Shown here piece by piece: positions 21,806 through 33,235 of a stretch of DNA of 64,000 nucleotides (its first letter is position 1; every line of letters starts with the position of its first letter). Below the pieces are notes generated by a model that saw only the letters and a program-made list of their open reading frames with translations, was not told where the DNA came from and made no database searches. Source of the stretch: Strongylocentrotus purpuratus (Eukaryota; Echinodermata; Echinoidea; Camarodonta; Strongylocentrotidae); assembly GCF_000002235.5 (NCBI RefSeq), contig NW_022145606.1, positions 49,943,333 to 50,007,332 of the forward strand, given 5' to 3'. A program made the translations under genes and the position numbers.

Positions 21806-22360
21806 CGAGGTCACTGTGACAGGTGGCTATCTCATTAACTCAGCTCTCATTTAACATAAGAAAAAGAGGATCATGGGGGACCAACGTGCACCGATTGGGG
21901 AAGTTTTCTATATAGAGGGAGCAAGTAGCTACAAGTAAAACAGTGTGCCTGACGTTTCTTTAGTAATCGCTTTTTAAAAGACTTTTTGAATTTGGCCGCT
22001 TTTTAAAGACAGATAATTAAGACGTGCGCTGGCCGGACAATAATTGATATTCTATCTTTCCTTCTAAATCACGCACTTGCATTCTCGACATTGCTTCTGT
22101 TTTCTTTTTCATTTTTAATAGAGCTATAGAATTTCTAATTTAAACGAAAAAAATACACTCGAAGAAAAACTGTTTATACCTTCTACCCTTTTCTATTATC
22201 GACCTATTTACTCAATATATTTACAGAAAATTCATTTAATAAAAAGCTATATGACAATATATGCTTCATTGTCTTGCTTGCCGTTGACATGTTTGTTTTT
22301 ATGTATGTATTCAGTCCCCAAATAACTGATAGAGATGTACGTTCGATTTATATTTTCTAA
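21806..22360. repeat. Dispersed repeat Y, inverted copy
   Basis: 21812-21945 is the reverse complement of 14486-14625. The region 22230-22350 (GCTATATGACAATA, CCGTTGACATGTTTG, CAGTCCCCAAATAACTGATA) matches 15000-15180 and 17220-17330 in the same orientation. The mixture of orientations shows repeated rearrangement of one family. Confidence 0.5.
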
Positions 22361-23080
22361 ATTCTTCGAAAAACAAAGTACCCCTGATTTCTAGACTGAA
22401 CTCTATCTTTCAAACGCAACTCATCAGAACTTGAAAACATGACGGCGGCATATTATAATATAATATAAATATTATCTGTCTCGCCTTGACTTGACAAAGA
22501 TAATATTATCTACCTCACCTCGACTTGACAAAAATAACATTTTGGCAGGCATATTTAAAAACAGTTCATTTTGGCGGGCATACGGACATTACTTTTAACC
22601 AATCAGATGGCAGGATTAGGAAAGATTCTTAAAGTAAGGTATATAATAGGATTTATATCATTGAAGCATAAAAAAAATAAACACAAAGATATGATTTGGG
22701 TATTATAAACAATAGGCGAGCCAGTAATTTAAAATAGCAAATCTTATGTTGTTACCAAAATTATTTTTTTGAATATGAAAATACAAGGCATCTAATCTAT
22801 TTACAGGCAGGATGCATCTACATGAAGTGAGCCCACATATATCCACGGTACGACTGGTCTCTTTATTGAAAAGGGCATATCAGAAAAGAATGACCACATA
22901 TTTGTCTCTAGTGACAAGTTGTTATTGTTGTTTTGGGTTTATAATGCTGTCCAATCTGAAAAGATTATTTTCGCAAGGCTATACTGTTTTTTCGAGTTAT
23001 TTATCAGTGATGATAAGATGGCGCTGTTTCTTTTGCTCTGACAAATTAGATTCTGCTTTATGAAGATATCGTTCGGCAGG
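22361..23080. other. No gene seen
   Basis: A small tandem motif (AATATTATCT, CTCGCCTTGACTTGACAAA and its near copy) lies at 22460-22530. The open frame at 22812-23063 has no domain. Confidence 0.3.
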
Positions 23081-23412
23081 ATGTGGCGGTGAATCAGGCG
23101 CCGGGTGGCTGGTTCAATTAGGCCGGCGGGGGCCCAGACGACCTCATTAAGAAGAGACTCGGCTCCCATGCGAGAGGCTGGAGTTTGGCGGCATATCACT
23201 GTCCTCCCGTCGGCGGCAGCCAGGCTGACCTCATGTTTTTTAGCTTTTTCCGAGAATCGATTTCCATTCGATAGGCGGCAGCCGGCGCATGCTTTTAAAT
23301 GCCATTTCCTACCGCCAGCGGTAGCCGGATGAGCTAATTTAAAAAATGCAGCCAAGACGCATAAGTGCAGTCAGCTGACGCCGGCTGGTATATTTATTTT
23401 TGACGCCTCGCC
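23081..23412. mobile_element. MITE, Harbinger-like family, copy 3 (left end missing)
   Basis: From about 23258 it follows copy 1 (TTTCCATTCGATAGGCGGC, TTCCTACCGCCAGCGGTAGC) to the right terminal repeat ending GACGCCTCGCC at 23412, followed by TAA. The GC-rich part at 23081-23250 (GCCGGCGGGGGCCCAGACG) is related in composition and perhaps origin to copy 2. An AGGCGAG word at 22714 is too short to be called the left end. Confidence 0.6.
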
Positions 23413-24240
23413 TAATGTAACATGAACAATTGCATTGTACGTTGAAGACTATTTGACGATTAAAGATGCGATTTATCACATGTTTGTATGTAAATTGTCT
23501 TACAGGAAAAAAAAAGTGTTTCTCGAAATATGACTTGATTTGCTGTCAATGTTGAAAATGTCAGATCACAAGAGTTAGCAAAAGGTTGGATGAAAAATAA
23601 GGAGAGGGTATGACATTATATGATTGAAAAGAGAGAGAATGGAAGAGAAACCATTATTTTGGACCTCCGGCCATCCTCAAAAAAAGGATCATTAAAAAAA
23701 AAAAACGGCCGCTCACAGATAAGCAGGGGGAGGGGGTCATAAAAAATATTTTAAAAAAAACCTAAACAATTATAACGAAAATAAAAATAGATATGCCATT
23801 GCAGGTCTTATTGTTGGGAGGACAATATCCTTCAGGGTTTTGCAAAACATGACAAAAATTGGGGGGAATGTAATTTTCCCCCATTTTGGGGGCCGCGTCC
23901 CCCTTCCCCCAACTGACAAAAATGGTGGGGTGACATTGCATGGTATGATGTCCCTACCTTAAGAAAGAAAACAAAAACGTGTCAGCCATCCCCCCCCCCC
24001 CCGATTGACGCCAATATCTGGATTAGCTATAGGAAACAACAAATAAACTGCAAATAACGATTTAAATGAGAAAAGTAGGCCTAATTAATGTGTGTGTTTT
24101 TTTAATTTAATTTGTTATTAAAGTTTCTAAGCATTTACCCGAAGAAAACGGTTAAATAAAAGTTTATCGAGATAAACATGAACGTGAAACTATTCGCCCC
24201 TTCGTAAAGGCCGCATTTACGTTGCAATATGCGCACGGGC
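23413..24240. other. No gene; homopolymer tracts
   Basis: AT-rich with A tracts and a C tract at 23989-24002. A repeated word group (ATTGGGGGGAATG, CCATTTTGGGGGCCG) has no clear structure. Nothing coding seen. Confidence 0.3.
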
Positions 24241-24255
24241 AGGGCACCGAGTGGC

Positions 24256-24671
24256 ATTACGAACTGGCGAATGTGTACATTCGTCACTTCGTAATATACA
24301 TGCTTATGTGTATTGTGCGCGCAACCGTGGCTATACGTTGGACATTACGAACTGACGAATGATTTATTCGCCGCTTCGTAATGTCAGCGCTTCAGTACAT
24401 AATACGCGCAAACGTATAAAACGCGTGGTATTACGAACCGACGAATGTTGTTTACACAAGGACAGCAGGCTCGCTAGTTTAGTTTGCTATAATATTTGTA
24501 AATCACTTAAAAGAGCAACTTTTATACTCCTCACCTTTTAAATATTTTTGGATTAGGAGTAACGTAACCCCTTTTATTTGGCGATGTAGTAAGTGCAATT
24601 TTCTTCAAACGCGATTATCTCCGAATGATGTTTGCGCACTAAATATTAACATTCGCCGGTTCGTAATGTCC
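24256..24671. repeat. Cluster of related palindromes (TACGAA core)
   Basis: Hairpin 1 (24256-24295) pairs ATTACGAACTGGCGAATGT with ACATTCGTCACTTCGTAAT. Hairpin 2 (24341-24385) pairs GACATTACGAACTGACGAAT with ATTCGCCGCTTCGTAATGTC. A third, wider pair joins TATTACGAACCGACGAATGT (from 24429) with ACATTCGCCGGTTCGTAATG (from 24650). All six arms are versions of one 20-bp sequence. The surroundings are rich in GCGC and ACGCG words. Confidence 0.7.
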
Positions 24672-25095
24672 GCGACGATGTATACGATGTCATGAAGAGG
24701 TTGGCGAATTTGCTACTTTCCAGCTGACAGACTTTCAATCTATTCTTTAAACCATGAACGAAGTTATTAAATCAATAGTAAACATCCAATAAAACAGGTA
24801 TATTTAAAATAAATTAAAAATAGAAATACAAATTAAGCGCCTTTAGTTAGAGGCTACGTGTCAATTGCCCATTGTAAACTAAAGCAAAATAAACATCTGA
24901 AGTTCAAGATGTTTGATACTGTTAGCATTAAAATGAGGTTATCATCAATGGTTATTACATGTATTATAACTATTAATGTAAATTATATCATCATTGCTAT
25001 CAATATTTGTTATTTGGGGGCTACCAACATTATGATTATTATTATTATTATTATTAATATTATTCACTGACTAAAGATGTGTACAATAAACTCAC

Positions 25096-25616
25096 ATTAC
25101 ATGATTCATCGTCTCCACATGTTTGCAACACTCGACGAGTTCAACCAAGTCTCCCTCGTCCGTGCCCTTTACTCTGGATAGACAAAGCCACTGCAGGTTC
25201 TTGGTTTGTTCTCTGATCAGAAGACCCAGTCCTCTCATCGTCTCTCTCGATACACTCTGCTTCTCGGATGGGAGTGATGGCGGTGCTGTAAGCTTGATGC
25301 GTGTGAGCTGATGTCCTCCGGTCCGACGAAGACCAGCCGTGATCTGAGATATGTCTCTCTCTGCATCATCGATAGTGATATCGATATCTCTCAAGCCAGG
25401 AAGCGATGAGAGCAGACCTTCATAGCTTTGTGACGTCACACTCTCAGCTGATAGCTTTGTGACGGATGGAAGCTCAGGAGGAGATGGAGGGAAACTGAGA
25501 GAGGAGTCTGAGATGCTGAGATGGTTCAGTGAGGTGTAGGATCTGAGACAGGACAATAATCTGACAGTCATCTCGGTAGATAGCTGGCATTTCTCTACGA
25601 GGAGTTGACCATTATC
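25096..25616 (-). CDS. NLR gene, LRR cassette exon 6 (last found)
   Basis: A 521-bp exon with acceptor aattccag (minus strand) and donor GTGAGT, phase 0 to 2. It encodes about 173 residues with leucine-rich-repeat spacing: CQLSTEMTVRLLSCLRSYTS, LNHLSISDSSL, LPSVTKLSAESVTSQSYEGL, LPGLRDIDITIDDAE, LGLLIREQTKNLQWLCLS. LRRs in NLR proteins form the ligand-sensing or autoinhibitory C-terminal solenoid. No following phase-2 exon was found towards position 1; read-through gives ATG TGA at once. It is very similar to cassette 5. Confidence 0.75.
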
Positions 25617-25799
25617 CTGGAATTAGAAAGTTATTTAATATGTTTAATTTAATAAACAACAAATATTGGAAATGGGAAGAATTGAAGGGAAGGCACCGTG
25701 CTTTATGAAGTTGACATTATAATTCAGAAGCAAAAACAAAAACATTTGTATTATTTATATTCTCTTAAAATATTGCTGTACCTGTCAAGAAAAATGTCA

Positions 25800-25840
25800 C
25801 TGCCCCCCCCCCCCCCCCCTCTCTCTCTCTCTCTCTCAAG
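25800..25840. repeat. C tract followed by CT microsatellite
   Basis: A run of C at about 25802-25819 passes directly into (CT)n. The duplicate at 31280-31316 has the same arrangement with different lengths. Confidence 0.7.
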
Positions 25841-26582
25841 AAACGGGTCGTCTTTTTATAATTTCTCCAATGTTTTCCTAATCCATTCACCCCTTTGAAT
25901 CCTTATGTTAGATCTCGATCCTTACATACATACTAAACACAGGGGATAATTTTCAGGAGGGTGGTTGTTCTCGGGCGTACTTTGTCCTACACCCATACAA
26001 ACAGTTGCTTTAAAACATTTGAGTGATGAGGGTAATCTGTGCTCGGCATTTAAAGATAAACTTGAGTTCTGGTAAAAAAAGAAATTGAATTCTCACAGAA
26101 TCTAACGAAACTTACACTGAATGTTCAAGATTACAAATAAATGTCATCTTCCAAACAATTTTGGAAGAAAATGTATACTGGCTGAGTAATGAGCATAGAA
26201 AGATAAGGAAATCAGGGTAGTACTAGCCCCGACACCATGTGTGTTGTCCCATATACATCTTTCTGTGTAAGTGATTGTAACTTTACCAAGACTCTGCCAA
26301 ATTTATGAAGATTTTGATGACTCCAGAACCTTGCATTACACACCATTACTTACATGCTATATGATCAACTTTTCTGATCCATTCCACACCTTTTCTTTCA
26401 CAATGCAATCGCATTACCAGAACTCAAGTTTATCTTTAAGTGATTCCATTGTTACGTACGGAAATCCATTAGTACCACCATGTGAATTACAATTTAAGAG
26501 GAATTAAGTGGCGGCTCCCACATAATTATTTTGAGACATTGCAAAGTAAATGATTATTATATCAATACATGTCCAGGAATAT

Positions 26583-26745
26583 ACGATCTCTCTTTCTCTT
26601 TCTCTCTCACTTTCTCTCTCTCTCTCTCTCTCTCTCTGTCTTTCTCTGTCTGTCTGTCTCCGCCTCTGTCTCTCTCTTTCTCCTTCTCACTTCCATCCTC
26701 CTTCTCCTCCTCTCCCTTTTCTACCTCTCTCTATTTTCCCCCGTG
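26583..26745. repeat. CT-rich microsatellite
   Basis: (TC)n with interspersed TTTCTC, GTCTGTC and CCTCCTT words. The serine/leucine-rich open frames in all three phases here are low-complexity artefacts. The duplicate is at 31661-31825. Confidence 0.75.
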
Positions 26746-27179
26746 TATTCTGTAGCGTACATGCACACTTTTCTAGGGGGAACAATGTTTGCTGACTCAT
26801 GTTTCCTATAATAGTACTCTGGTACTCCATTGTTCTCCCTCCCCCTCTTCCTCTCTTTCTCTCTCCTCCCCTCTCGCTCTATCTTTACCAGCTTTATTTG
26901 CTCTCACTCAATCTATCTCCATTTAACATTCTCCAGTATATTACCTCATTTTGCTTTCAACGGCTGTAATTAGTATTTGGACAGTATTAGATAATTTATC
27001 AACTGTATGTTTTGATCATACTATGCTGAAAATTAGTAACACTTTACAATTTTATATTTATTTTATGTCTTTCTTATGTTATTAACCTTTGATTTCCTTA
27101 TCTTTGTTTGTTATGCAAATATGAGTTAAATATGTACTTATCAGGTCCATAGATATTGTATATACGTTTTTTGTTTGTG

Positions 27180-27240
27180 CAAGGCGCTCAGGGATAGCAG
27201 TTTGTTAACTGAAGAGGTAAGCCTGCTTTAAATAAAACGG
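27180..27240 (+). repeat. Non-LTR-element tail-like sequence
   Basis: TGCAAGGCGCTCAGGGATAG, then AAGCCTGCTTTAAATAAA resembles 3' ends of CR1/L2-type LINEs. No coding part was recognised before it. The duplicate is at 32266-32328. Confidence 0.3.
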
Positions 27241-27624
27241 TACAGATAATATACATATATATGGCCAATAAATCAATCACTTTGTTTTGCATACGTGTGA
27301 ATCTGATCTGCGAATGACTGATTTTCATTTAGACAGTCAACCTGTCTCTTTATTGCATGATTGGTGAATGGCTCCAAACATACCGGTCATTCACGGTTTG
27401 TGTTAATGTTAATTTCAATTTTATGTTCAAGCTTTTGTAAATGTAGGGTCATCGGAAGCATAATCTTATAATTTTGTAGTTAACATGTACATGCAGCGCC
27501 TACATCCAATATGATATAACAATAGACAGGATGCCACTATATTTTTACAAACACGCTATACACATGATATACATTTAAATAAATGTATGTTACACTGTCT
27601 AATGATATACTTGAATTCCGTAAC

Positions 27625-28034
27625 AGGACAATTACCCCCAAGGACAACCACCCCCGAAAAATTACCCTCCAAGGAAACCACCCCCCCCCCCGAGGACAAT
27701 TACTCCCAGAAAATTACCCTCTAGGACAATTAATCCCCCCCCCCCCCCCGAGAACAACAAAGGACAACCACCCCTGAGGACAATTCCGCCCCCCCCCCCC
27801 CCGGAAAATTACCACCTGTTCATTAAATGGGAAGTTCATCCTGATAATAATTCGGTTTTTTTTTGTTCGGGGGGAGGGGTGATTGTCCAAAAGGGTAATT
27901 TTCAGGTGGGAATTGTCCTCTGAGTGGGAGGGGTGTGATTGTCCAAGGGGGTTATTTTCAGGGTGGGGTAATTGTCCCGTTGGTAATTTGCCAGGGGGAG
28001 GGAGGTGGGTGATTGTCCAGGGGGTAATTGTCCT
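27625..28034. mobile_element. Inverted-repeat (foldback) element with internal reiterations
   Basis: The ends AGGACAATTACCCCC and GGGGTAATTGTCCT are inverse complements. Each arm is itself a reiteration of GACAATTACCCC / GGGTAATTGTCC-type words, broken by C tracts on the left and G-rich runs on the right. The duplicated locus at about 32707-32812 keeps only the end of the right arm. Confidence 0.55.
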
Positions 28035-28083
28035 AGAACCCTTGTATTCATGTAGCAATCGATATACTTAGTAGGTTACTTAC

Positions 28084-28180
28084 ATGCAAGGCAATCACCC
28101 TGAGTGACTTATTTAACTTGTTAAGACCAGTGATGTGAAGTCTTAGTCTACCGTCTGACTTTGTCCCACAGCCAAGAAGC
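28084..28180 (-). CDS. NLR gene, short exon preceding LRR cassette 6
   Basis: A 97-bp exon on the minus strand with acceptor tgttgcag and donor GTAAGT, phase 2 to 0, so it bridges the phase-2 end of one LRR cassette and the phase-0 start of the next. It encodes LLGCGTKSDGRLRLHITGLN and KSLRVIALH, continuing the LRR pattern. It is nearly identical to the exon at 32857-32953. Confidence 0.7.
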
Positions 28181-28559
28181 CTGCAACATATAAATGAAGT
28201 GTAAATTGCGTATAAAACAGAGGAATTGAAAGAAGATGTTAATTGCACCCATTTGTAGATGAGTGCATGTACGGTTGAAGTGTACCGATCACCTGAATAT
28301 TATTTGTGTACAGCTAGAATGTATAAAATCAACACGAAAATAAATGACCTGGCATTCTTTGGGTTAACGGTATGAAGTATGAAGAAATAAGTGACAACAT
28401 AAATAGGGCGCGCACGGGACCGAATTCAGTCTTCGGTTCCATGCGCGCCCTATTCTTCTGCAAGCACATACGGATGCGTCGACAACTCTACCGCGAGGTG
28501 TCACTCTTCTAATTAATATACTTTTACAAATTGTATTTAAACATGCAACAGCGGCGGCG

Positions 28560-28745
28560 GTACCTCACAAGAGCCCCCTTTTAATTTCCAATAAGTGTCC
28601 CTTTCCCCTTCTCACCAATGCTCATATACTCTGACAAGTATCCCTATTTTAATTTGATAGGTGATCCTTTTGCTTTGACGAAATACCCATTTTCTTTAGT
28701 AGTAAATGCCAATTTTCAAGTGCGATAAGTGCCCCTGTTACTAGG
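28560..28745. repeat. GTGCCC repeat, copy 1
   Basis: Loose reiteration of TAAGTGYCCCTTT and GATAAGTATCCCTATTTTAA words. A longer relative is at 33920-34310, and an inverted one lies at 58270-58570. Confidence 0.5.
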
Positions 28746-28751
28746 GCAAAC

Positions 28752-30010
28752 AGTGGCGTCGCTAAAGGAGGGATGTGGGGGTTCGACATCCCCCCCCCCC
28801 CACCTGTCGGGATTTTGCCGGTAAAATTGCGCTGCCGTCGGGAAAAATGAGAAAAGGAGGAGGGGGGAAAAAGAGAGGGAAAGGGAAAGAAAAGAAAAAA
28901 AAGAAAAGGAAAAGAAAGGAAAGAAAGGAAAGAAAGGAAAGAGAAAGGAAAGAAAGAGAAAAAAGAGGAAGGAGAGGAAAGGAAGTAAAGGAAAAGAGAG
29001 AAAAGAAAGAAAAGAAGAAAAGGAAAAGAAGAAGAAAAGAAAAGAAAAAGGAAACAAAAGAAACAGGGGGGGTGAAAGAGAGGAGAGAGAGGGGGTAAGA
29101 GCCTGTGAGAGGAGGGGTTGGAGTAAGAGAGAGAGAGGGGGTTGTTGGGTGGAGTCGCCTCGTCGAGGGAGCAAGAAAGAAACGCATAGATATGTTGCTG
29201 TGTCTGGTCAGCTATGTCGGTATTCTTGCTCGATCATCGTGCACTATATCAATGCAGAAGTTTGAAGTCGGTTAGATGTATTACGTCGGTCAGCCGGCAA
29301 ATTTGGTTTCCCTACGAACTGTGACATTTTATTAGACAAAGTAAAAACTTTTTGAAATTCAGACAATGATTTAGAGTCGGGAACGGTAAAAAAAAAAAAG
29401 TCTTCTTTCTCTAATAATTTAATGAAACGTCAAAGCTTCCGTTAGCGCGGTAGGGGGGAAACTGAATTCAGACAAGGATCTAGAGTCGGGAACGGTAAAA
29501 CGAATCGTCTTCTTTCTCTAATAATTTAATGAAACGTCAAAGCTTTCGCGCTTCGCGCAGGAGGGGGCGGTAATGAATTCAAACAAGGATTACGAGTAAT
29601 AATTTAATAAAACGTCAAAGCTTTTGCGCTTCGCGCGGGAGGAGTGAAAATAAATTCAAACAAGGATTAAGAGTAATAATTATTTGATGAAACATCAATG
29701 CTTCCGCGCTTCGCGCGGGAGGGGGGGGGGGACTGAATTCAGACAAAGATTGCTGAGAGTCGAGAACCGTTTACAACGAATCGTCTTTTTTCTCTAATAA
29801 TTTAATGAAATGTCAAAGCTTTCGCGCTTTGCGCGGGAGGGCCGAAAATTAATTCAAACAGGGATTTAGAGTAATAATTGAATGAAACATCAAAGCTTCC
29901 GCGCTTCGCGCGAAAGGGGGGAAACTGAATTCTGACAAGGATTACTGAGAGTCGAGAACCGTATACAACAAATCGTCTTCTTTCTCTAATAATTTAATGA
30001 AAAGACAATT
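28752..30010. repeat. Dispersed repeat family X, copy 2
   Basis: It has the same order as copy 1 at 11615: GTGGCGTCGCTAAAGGAGGG, C tract (28791-28801), CTGTCGGGATTTTGCCGG, purine tract (28845-29095), GTTGTTGGGTGGAGTCG block, then a tandem array with GCGCTTCGCGCGGGAGG and GAATTCAGACAAGGATT units to about 30000. It lies inside an NLR intron. It sits exactly in the gap between the two copies of the segmental duplication. Confidence 0.7.
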
Positions 30011-30571
30011 AATGAAAAAACAAAAACAAAATCGTAATGGACGACCTAAAGAAGATGAACCCCCCCCCCCCCCCCCCCCATAAAAAAAAAAATAAAATAA
30101 AAAATCCAGCCCATTTGTTCCGGATAATGATACGGAGAAATTCACGTCATGTACATGTATACGATGTCATGAAGAGGTTGGCGAATGTGCTACTTTCCAG
30201 CTGACAGACTCTCAGCTATTCTTTGAACCCTGAACGAAGTTATTAAATCAATAGTAAACATCCAATAAACAGGTATATTTAAAATAAATTCACAACAAAA
30301 ATACAAATTAAGCGCCTTTAGTTGGAGGCTATGTGTCAATTGCCCTATGTAAACTAAAGCAAAAACACCATCTGAAGTTCAAGATGTTTGATGCCGTTAG
30401 CATTAAAATGAGGTTATCATCAATGGCTATTACATGTATTATAACTATTAATGTTAATTATATCATCATTGTTATCAATACTCATTATTTGGGGGGCTAC
30501 CAACATTATGATTATTATTATTATTATTATTAATATTATTCACTGACTAAAGATGTGTACAATAAACTCAC

Positions 30572-31092
30572 ATTAGATGATTCATCGTCTCCACATGTTT
30601 GCAACACTCCACGAGTTCAACCAAGTCTCCCTCGTCCGAGCCCTTCACTCTGGTTAGACGCAGCCACTGTAGGTTCTTGGTTTGTTCTCTGATCAGACGA
30701 CCCAGTCCTCTCATCGTCTCTCTCGATACACTCTTCTTCTCTGATGGGAGTGAGTGCGGTGCTGTAAGGTCGATGCGTGTGAGCTGCTGTCCTCCGGTCC
30801 GACGAAGACCAGCCGTGATCTGAGGTATGTCTCTCTCTGCATCATCGAAAGTGATATCGATATCTCTTAGGCTGGGGAGCGTTGAAAGCAGACCTTCATA
30901 GCTTTGTGACGTCACACTCTCAGCTGATAGCTCTGTGACAGATGGAAGCTCAAGTTGAGATGGGGGGAAACTGAGAGAGGAGTCTGAGATGGTGAGACGG
31001 TTCAGTGAGGTGAAGGATCTGAGGCAGGACAATAATCTGGCAGTCATCTCGGTAGATAGCTGGCATTTCTCTACGAGGAGTTGACCATTATC
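30572..31092 (-). CDS. NLR gene, LRR cassette exon 5
   Basis: 521 bp, phase 0 to 2, acceptor attccag and donor GTGAGT on the minus strand. It is the same size as cassettes 1 and 6. It encodes CQLSTEMTARLLSCLRSFTS, LNRLTISDSSL, LPSVTELSAESV, LPSLRDIDITFDDAE and GLGRLIREQTKNLQWLRLTR. Compared with cassette 6, I count by hand about 23 replacement and 13 silent differences, while flanking introns stay closely alignable. Read-through of the donor gives an immediate TGA. Confidence 0.75.
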
Positions 31093-31659
31093 CTGGAATT
31101 AGAAAGTAATTTGATATGTTAGCCATATAATAAACAACAAATATTGGAAATGGGAAGAATTGAAGGGAAGGCACCGTGCTTTATGAAGTTGACATTATAA
31201 TTCAGAAGCAAAAACAAAAACATTTGTATTATTTATATTCTCTTAAAATATTGCTGTACCTGTCAAGAAAAATGTCATTGCCCCCCCCCCCCCTTCTCTC
31301 TCTCTCTCTCTCTCTTGAAGAAACGGGTCGTCTTTTTATAATTTCTCAAATGTTTTCCTAATCCATTCACCCCTTTGAATCCTTATGTTAGATCTCGATC
31401 CTTACATACATACTAAACACAGGGGGTAATTTTCAGGAGGGTGGTTGTTCTCGGGCGTACTTTGTCCTACACCCATACAACAGTTGCTTTAAAACATTTG
31501 AGTGATGGGAGAAATATGTGCTCGGCATTTAAGGGATTCCATTTTTACGTACGGAAATCCATTAGTACCACCATGTGAATTAAAATTTAAGAGGAATTAA
31601 GTGGCGACATTGCAAAGTATTAAAATGATTACTATATCAATACATGTCCAGGAATATAT

Positions 31660-31694
<35 letters not shown>

Positions 31695-32856
31695 TTCTCT
31701 CTCTCTCTCTCTCTCTCTGTCTTTCTCTTTCTTTCTCTGTCTGTCTGTCTCCGCCTATGTCTGTCTCTCTCTCCTTCTCACTTCCATCCTCCTTCTCCTC
31801 CTCTCCCTTTTCTACCTCTCTCCCATTTTCCCCGTGTATTCTGTAGCGTACATGTACACTTTTCTAGGGGGAACAATGTTTGCTGACTCATGTTTCCTGT
31901 AATACCCTGGTACTCCATTGTTCTCCCTCCCCCTCTTCCTCTCTTTCTCTCTCCTCCCATTTCGCTCTATCTTTACCAGCTTTATTTCCTCTCACTCAAT
32001 CTATCTCCATTTAACATTCTCCAGTATAATATATTACCTCATTTTGCTTTCAACGGCTGTAATTAGTATTTGGACAGTATTAGATAATTTATCAACTGTA
32101 TGTTTTGATCATACTATATATGCTGAAAATAAGTAACACTTTACAAATTTATATTTAGTTTATGTCTTTCTTATGTTATTAACCTTTGTTTTCCTTATCT
32201 TTGTTTGTTATGCAATTATGAGTTCAATATGTCTATAGATATTGTATATATGTTGTTTTTATTGTGCAGGGCGCTCAGGGATAGCAGTTTGTAAACTGAA
32301 GATGTAAGCCTGCTTAAAATAAAACGGTACAGATAATATACATATATATGGCCAATAAATCAATCTCTTTGTTTTGCATACATGTGAATCTGATCTGCGA
32401 ATGGCTTATTTTCATTTACACCGTCAACCTGTCATTGCATGATATGACGGACCGGTGGGTTGGTGAATGGCTCCAAACATACCGGTCATTCACGGTTTGT
32501 GTTAATGTTAATTTCAATTTTATTTTCAAGCTTTTGTAAATGTAGGGTCATCGGAAGCATAATCTTATAATCTTGTAGTTAACATGTGCATGCAGCACCT
32601 ACATCCAATATAATATAACAATAAACAGGATGCCACTATATTTTTACAAACACGCTATACACATGATATACATTTAAATACATTTATGTTACGCTGTCTA
32701 ATGATATGTGATTGTCCAAGGGGGTTATTTACAGGGTGGGGTAATTGTCCCGTTGGTAATTTGCCAGGGGGAGGGAGGTGGGTGATTGTCCAGGGGGTCA
32801 TTGTCCTAGAACCCTTGTATTCATGTAGCAATTGATATACTTAGTAGGTAACTTAC

Positions 32857-32953
32857 ATGCAAGGCAATCACCCTGAGTGACTTCTCTGACTTGTTAAGAC
32901 CAGTGATGTGATGTCTTAGTCTACCGTCTGACTTTGTCCCACAGCCAAGAAGC
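32857..32953 (-). CDS. NLR gene, short exon preceding LRR cassette 5
   Basis: 97 bp, phase 2 to 0, acceptor tgttgcag and donor GTAAGT. It encodes LLGCGTKSDGRLRHHITGLN and KSEKSLRVIALH. It joins cassette 4 (ending in two bases AT) to make ATG at the junction. It is the duplicate of 28084-28180. Confidence 0.7.
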
Positions 32954-33235
32954 CTGCAACATATAAATGAAGTGTAAATTGCGTATAAAAAGAGAAATGG
33001 AAAGAAGGTGTTAATTGCACCCATTTGTAGATGAGTGCATGTACGGTTGAAGTGTACCGATCACCTGAATATTATTTGTGTGCAGCTAGAATGTATAAAA
33101 TCAACACGAAAATAAATGACTTGGCATTATTTGGGTTAACGGTATGAAGTATGAAGAAATAGGTGGCAATATAAATAGGCCGCGCACGAGGCCGAATTCG
33201 GTCTTCGGTTCCATGCGTGCCCTATTCTTCTGCAA

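Larger units (their letters stand above)
24678..28465. repeat. Segmental duplication, copy 1 (with LRR cassette 6)
   Basis: From GTATACGATGTCATGAAGAG the segment matches 30154-33235 through the LRR exon, both flanking introns, a C/CT tract, CT-rich stretches, the short exon at 28084-28180 and a palindrome (28406-28454). Length differs by several indels: copy 1 has an extra 300 bp or so before its CT-rich part (26030-26440) and a fuller inverted-repeat element at 27625-28034. Confidence 0.8.
30154..33235. repeat. Segmental duplication, copy 2 (with LRR cassette 5)
   Basis: This is the counterpart of 24678-28465. Introns align almost throughout; the largest differences are loss of about 300 bp before the CT-rich stretch and loss of the left arm of the inverted-repeat element. 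Shared borders lie at GTATACGATGTCATGAAGAG and at the palindrome with GGTTCCATGCG. Confidence 0.8.

Noticed and set aside
22714..22720. AGGCGAG as left end of MITE copy 3
   Set aside because: Only seven bases match, the flanking triplet does not agree with TAA at the right end, and the sequence in between is unrelated to the family.
26531..26811. Three overlapping serine/leucine-rich frames
   Set aside because: They are translations of a CT microsatellite; the duplicate at 31601-31846 has the same artefact with shifted lengths.
28716..29187. Open frames of 107-152 codons over the purine tract of repeat X copy 2
   Set aside because: Same low-complexity artefact as at 11612-12209.
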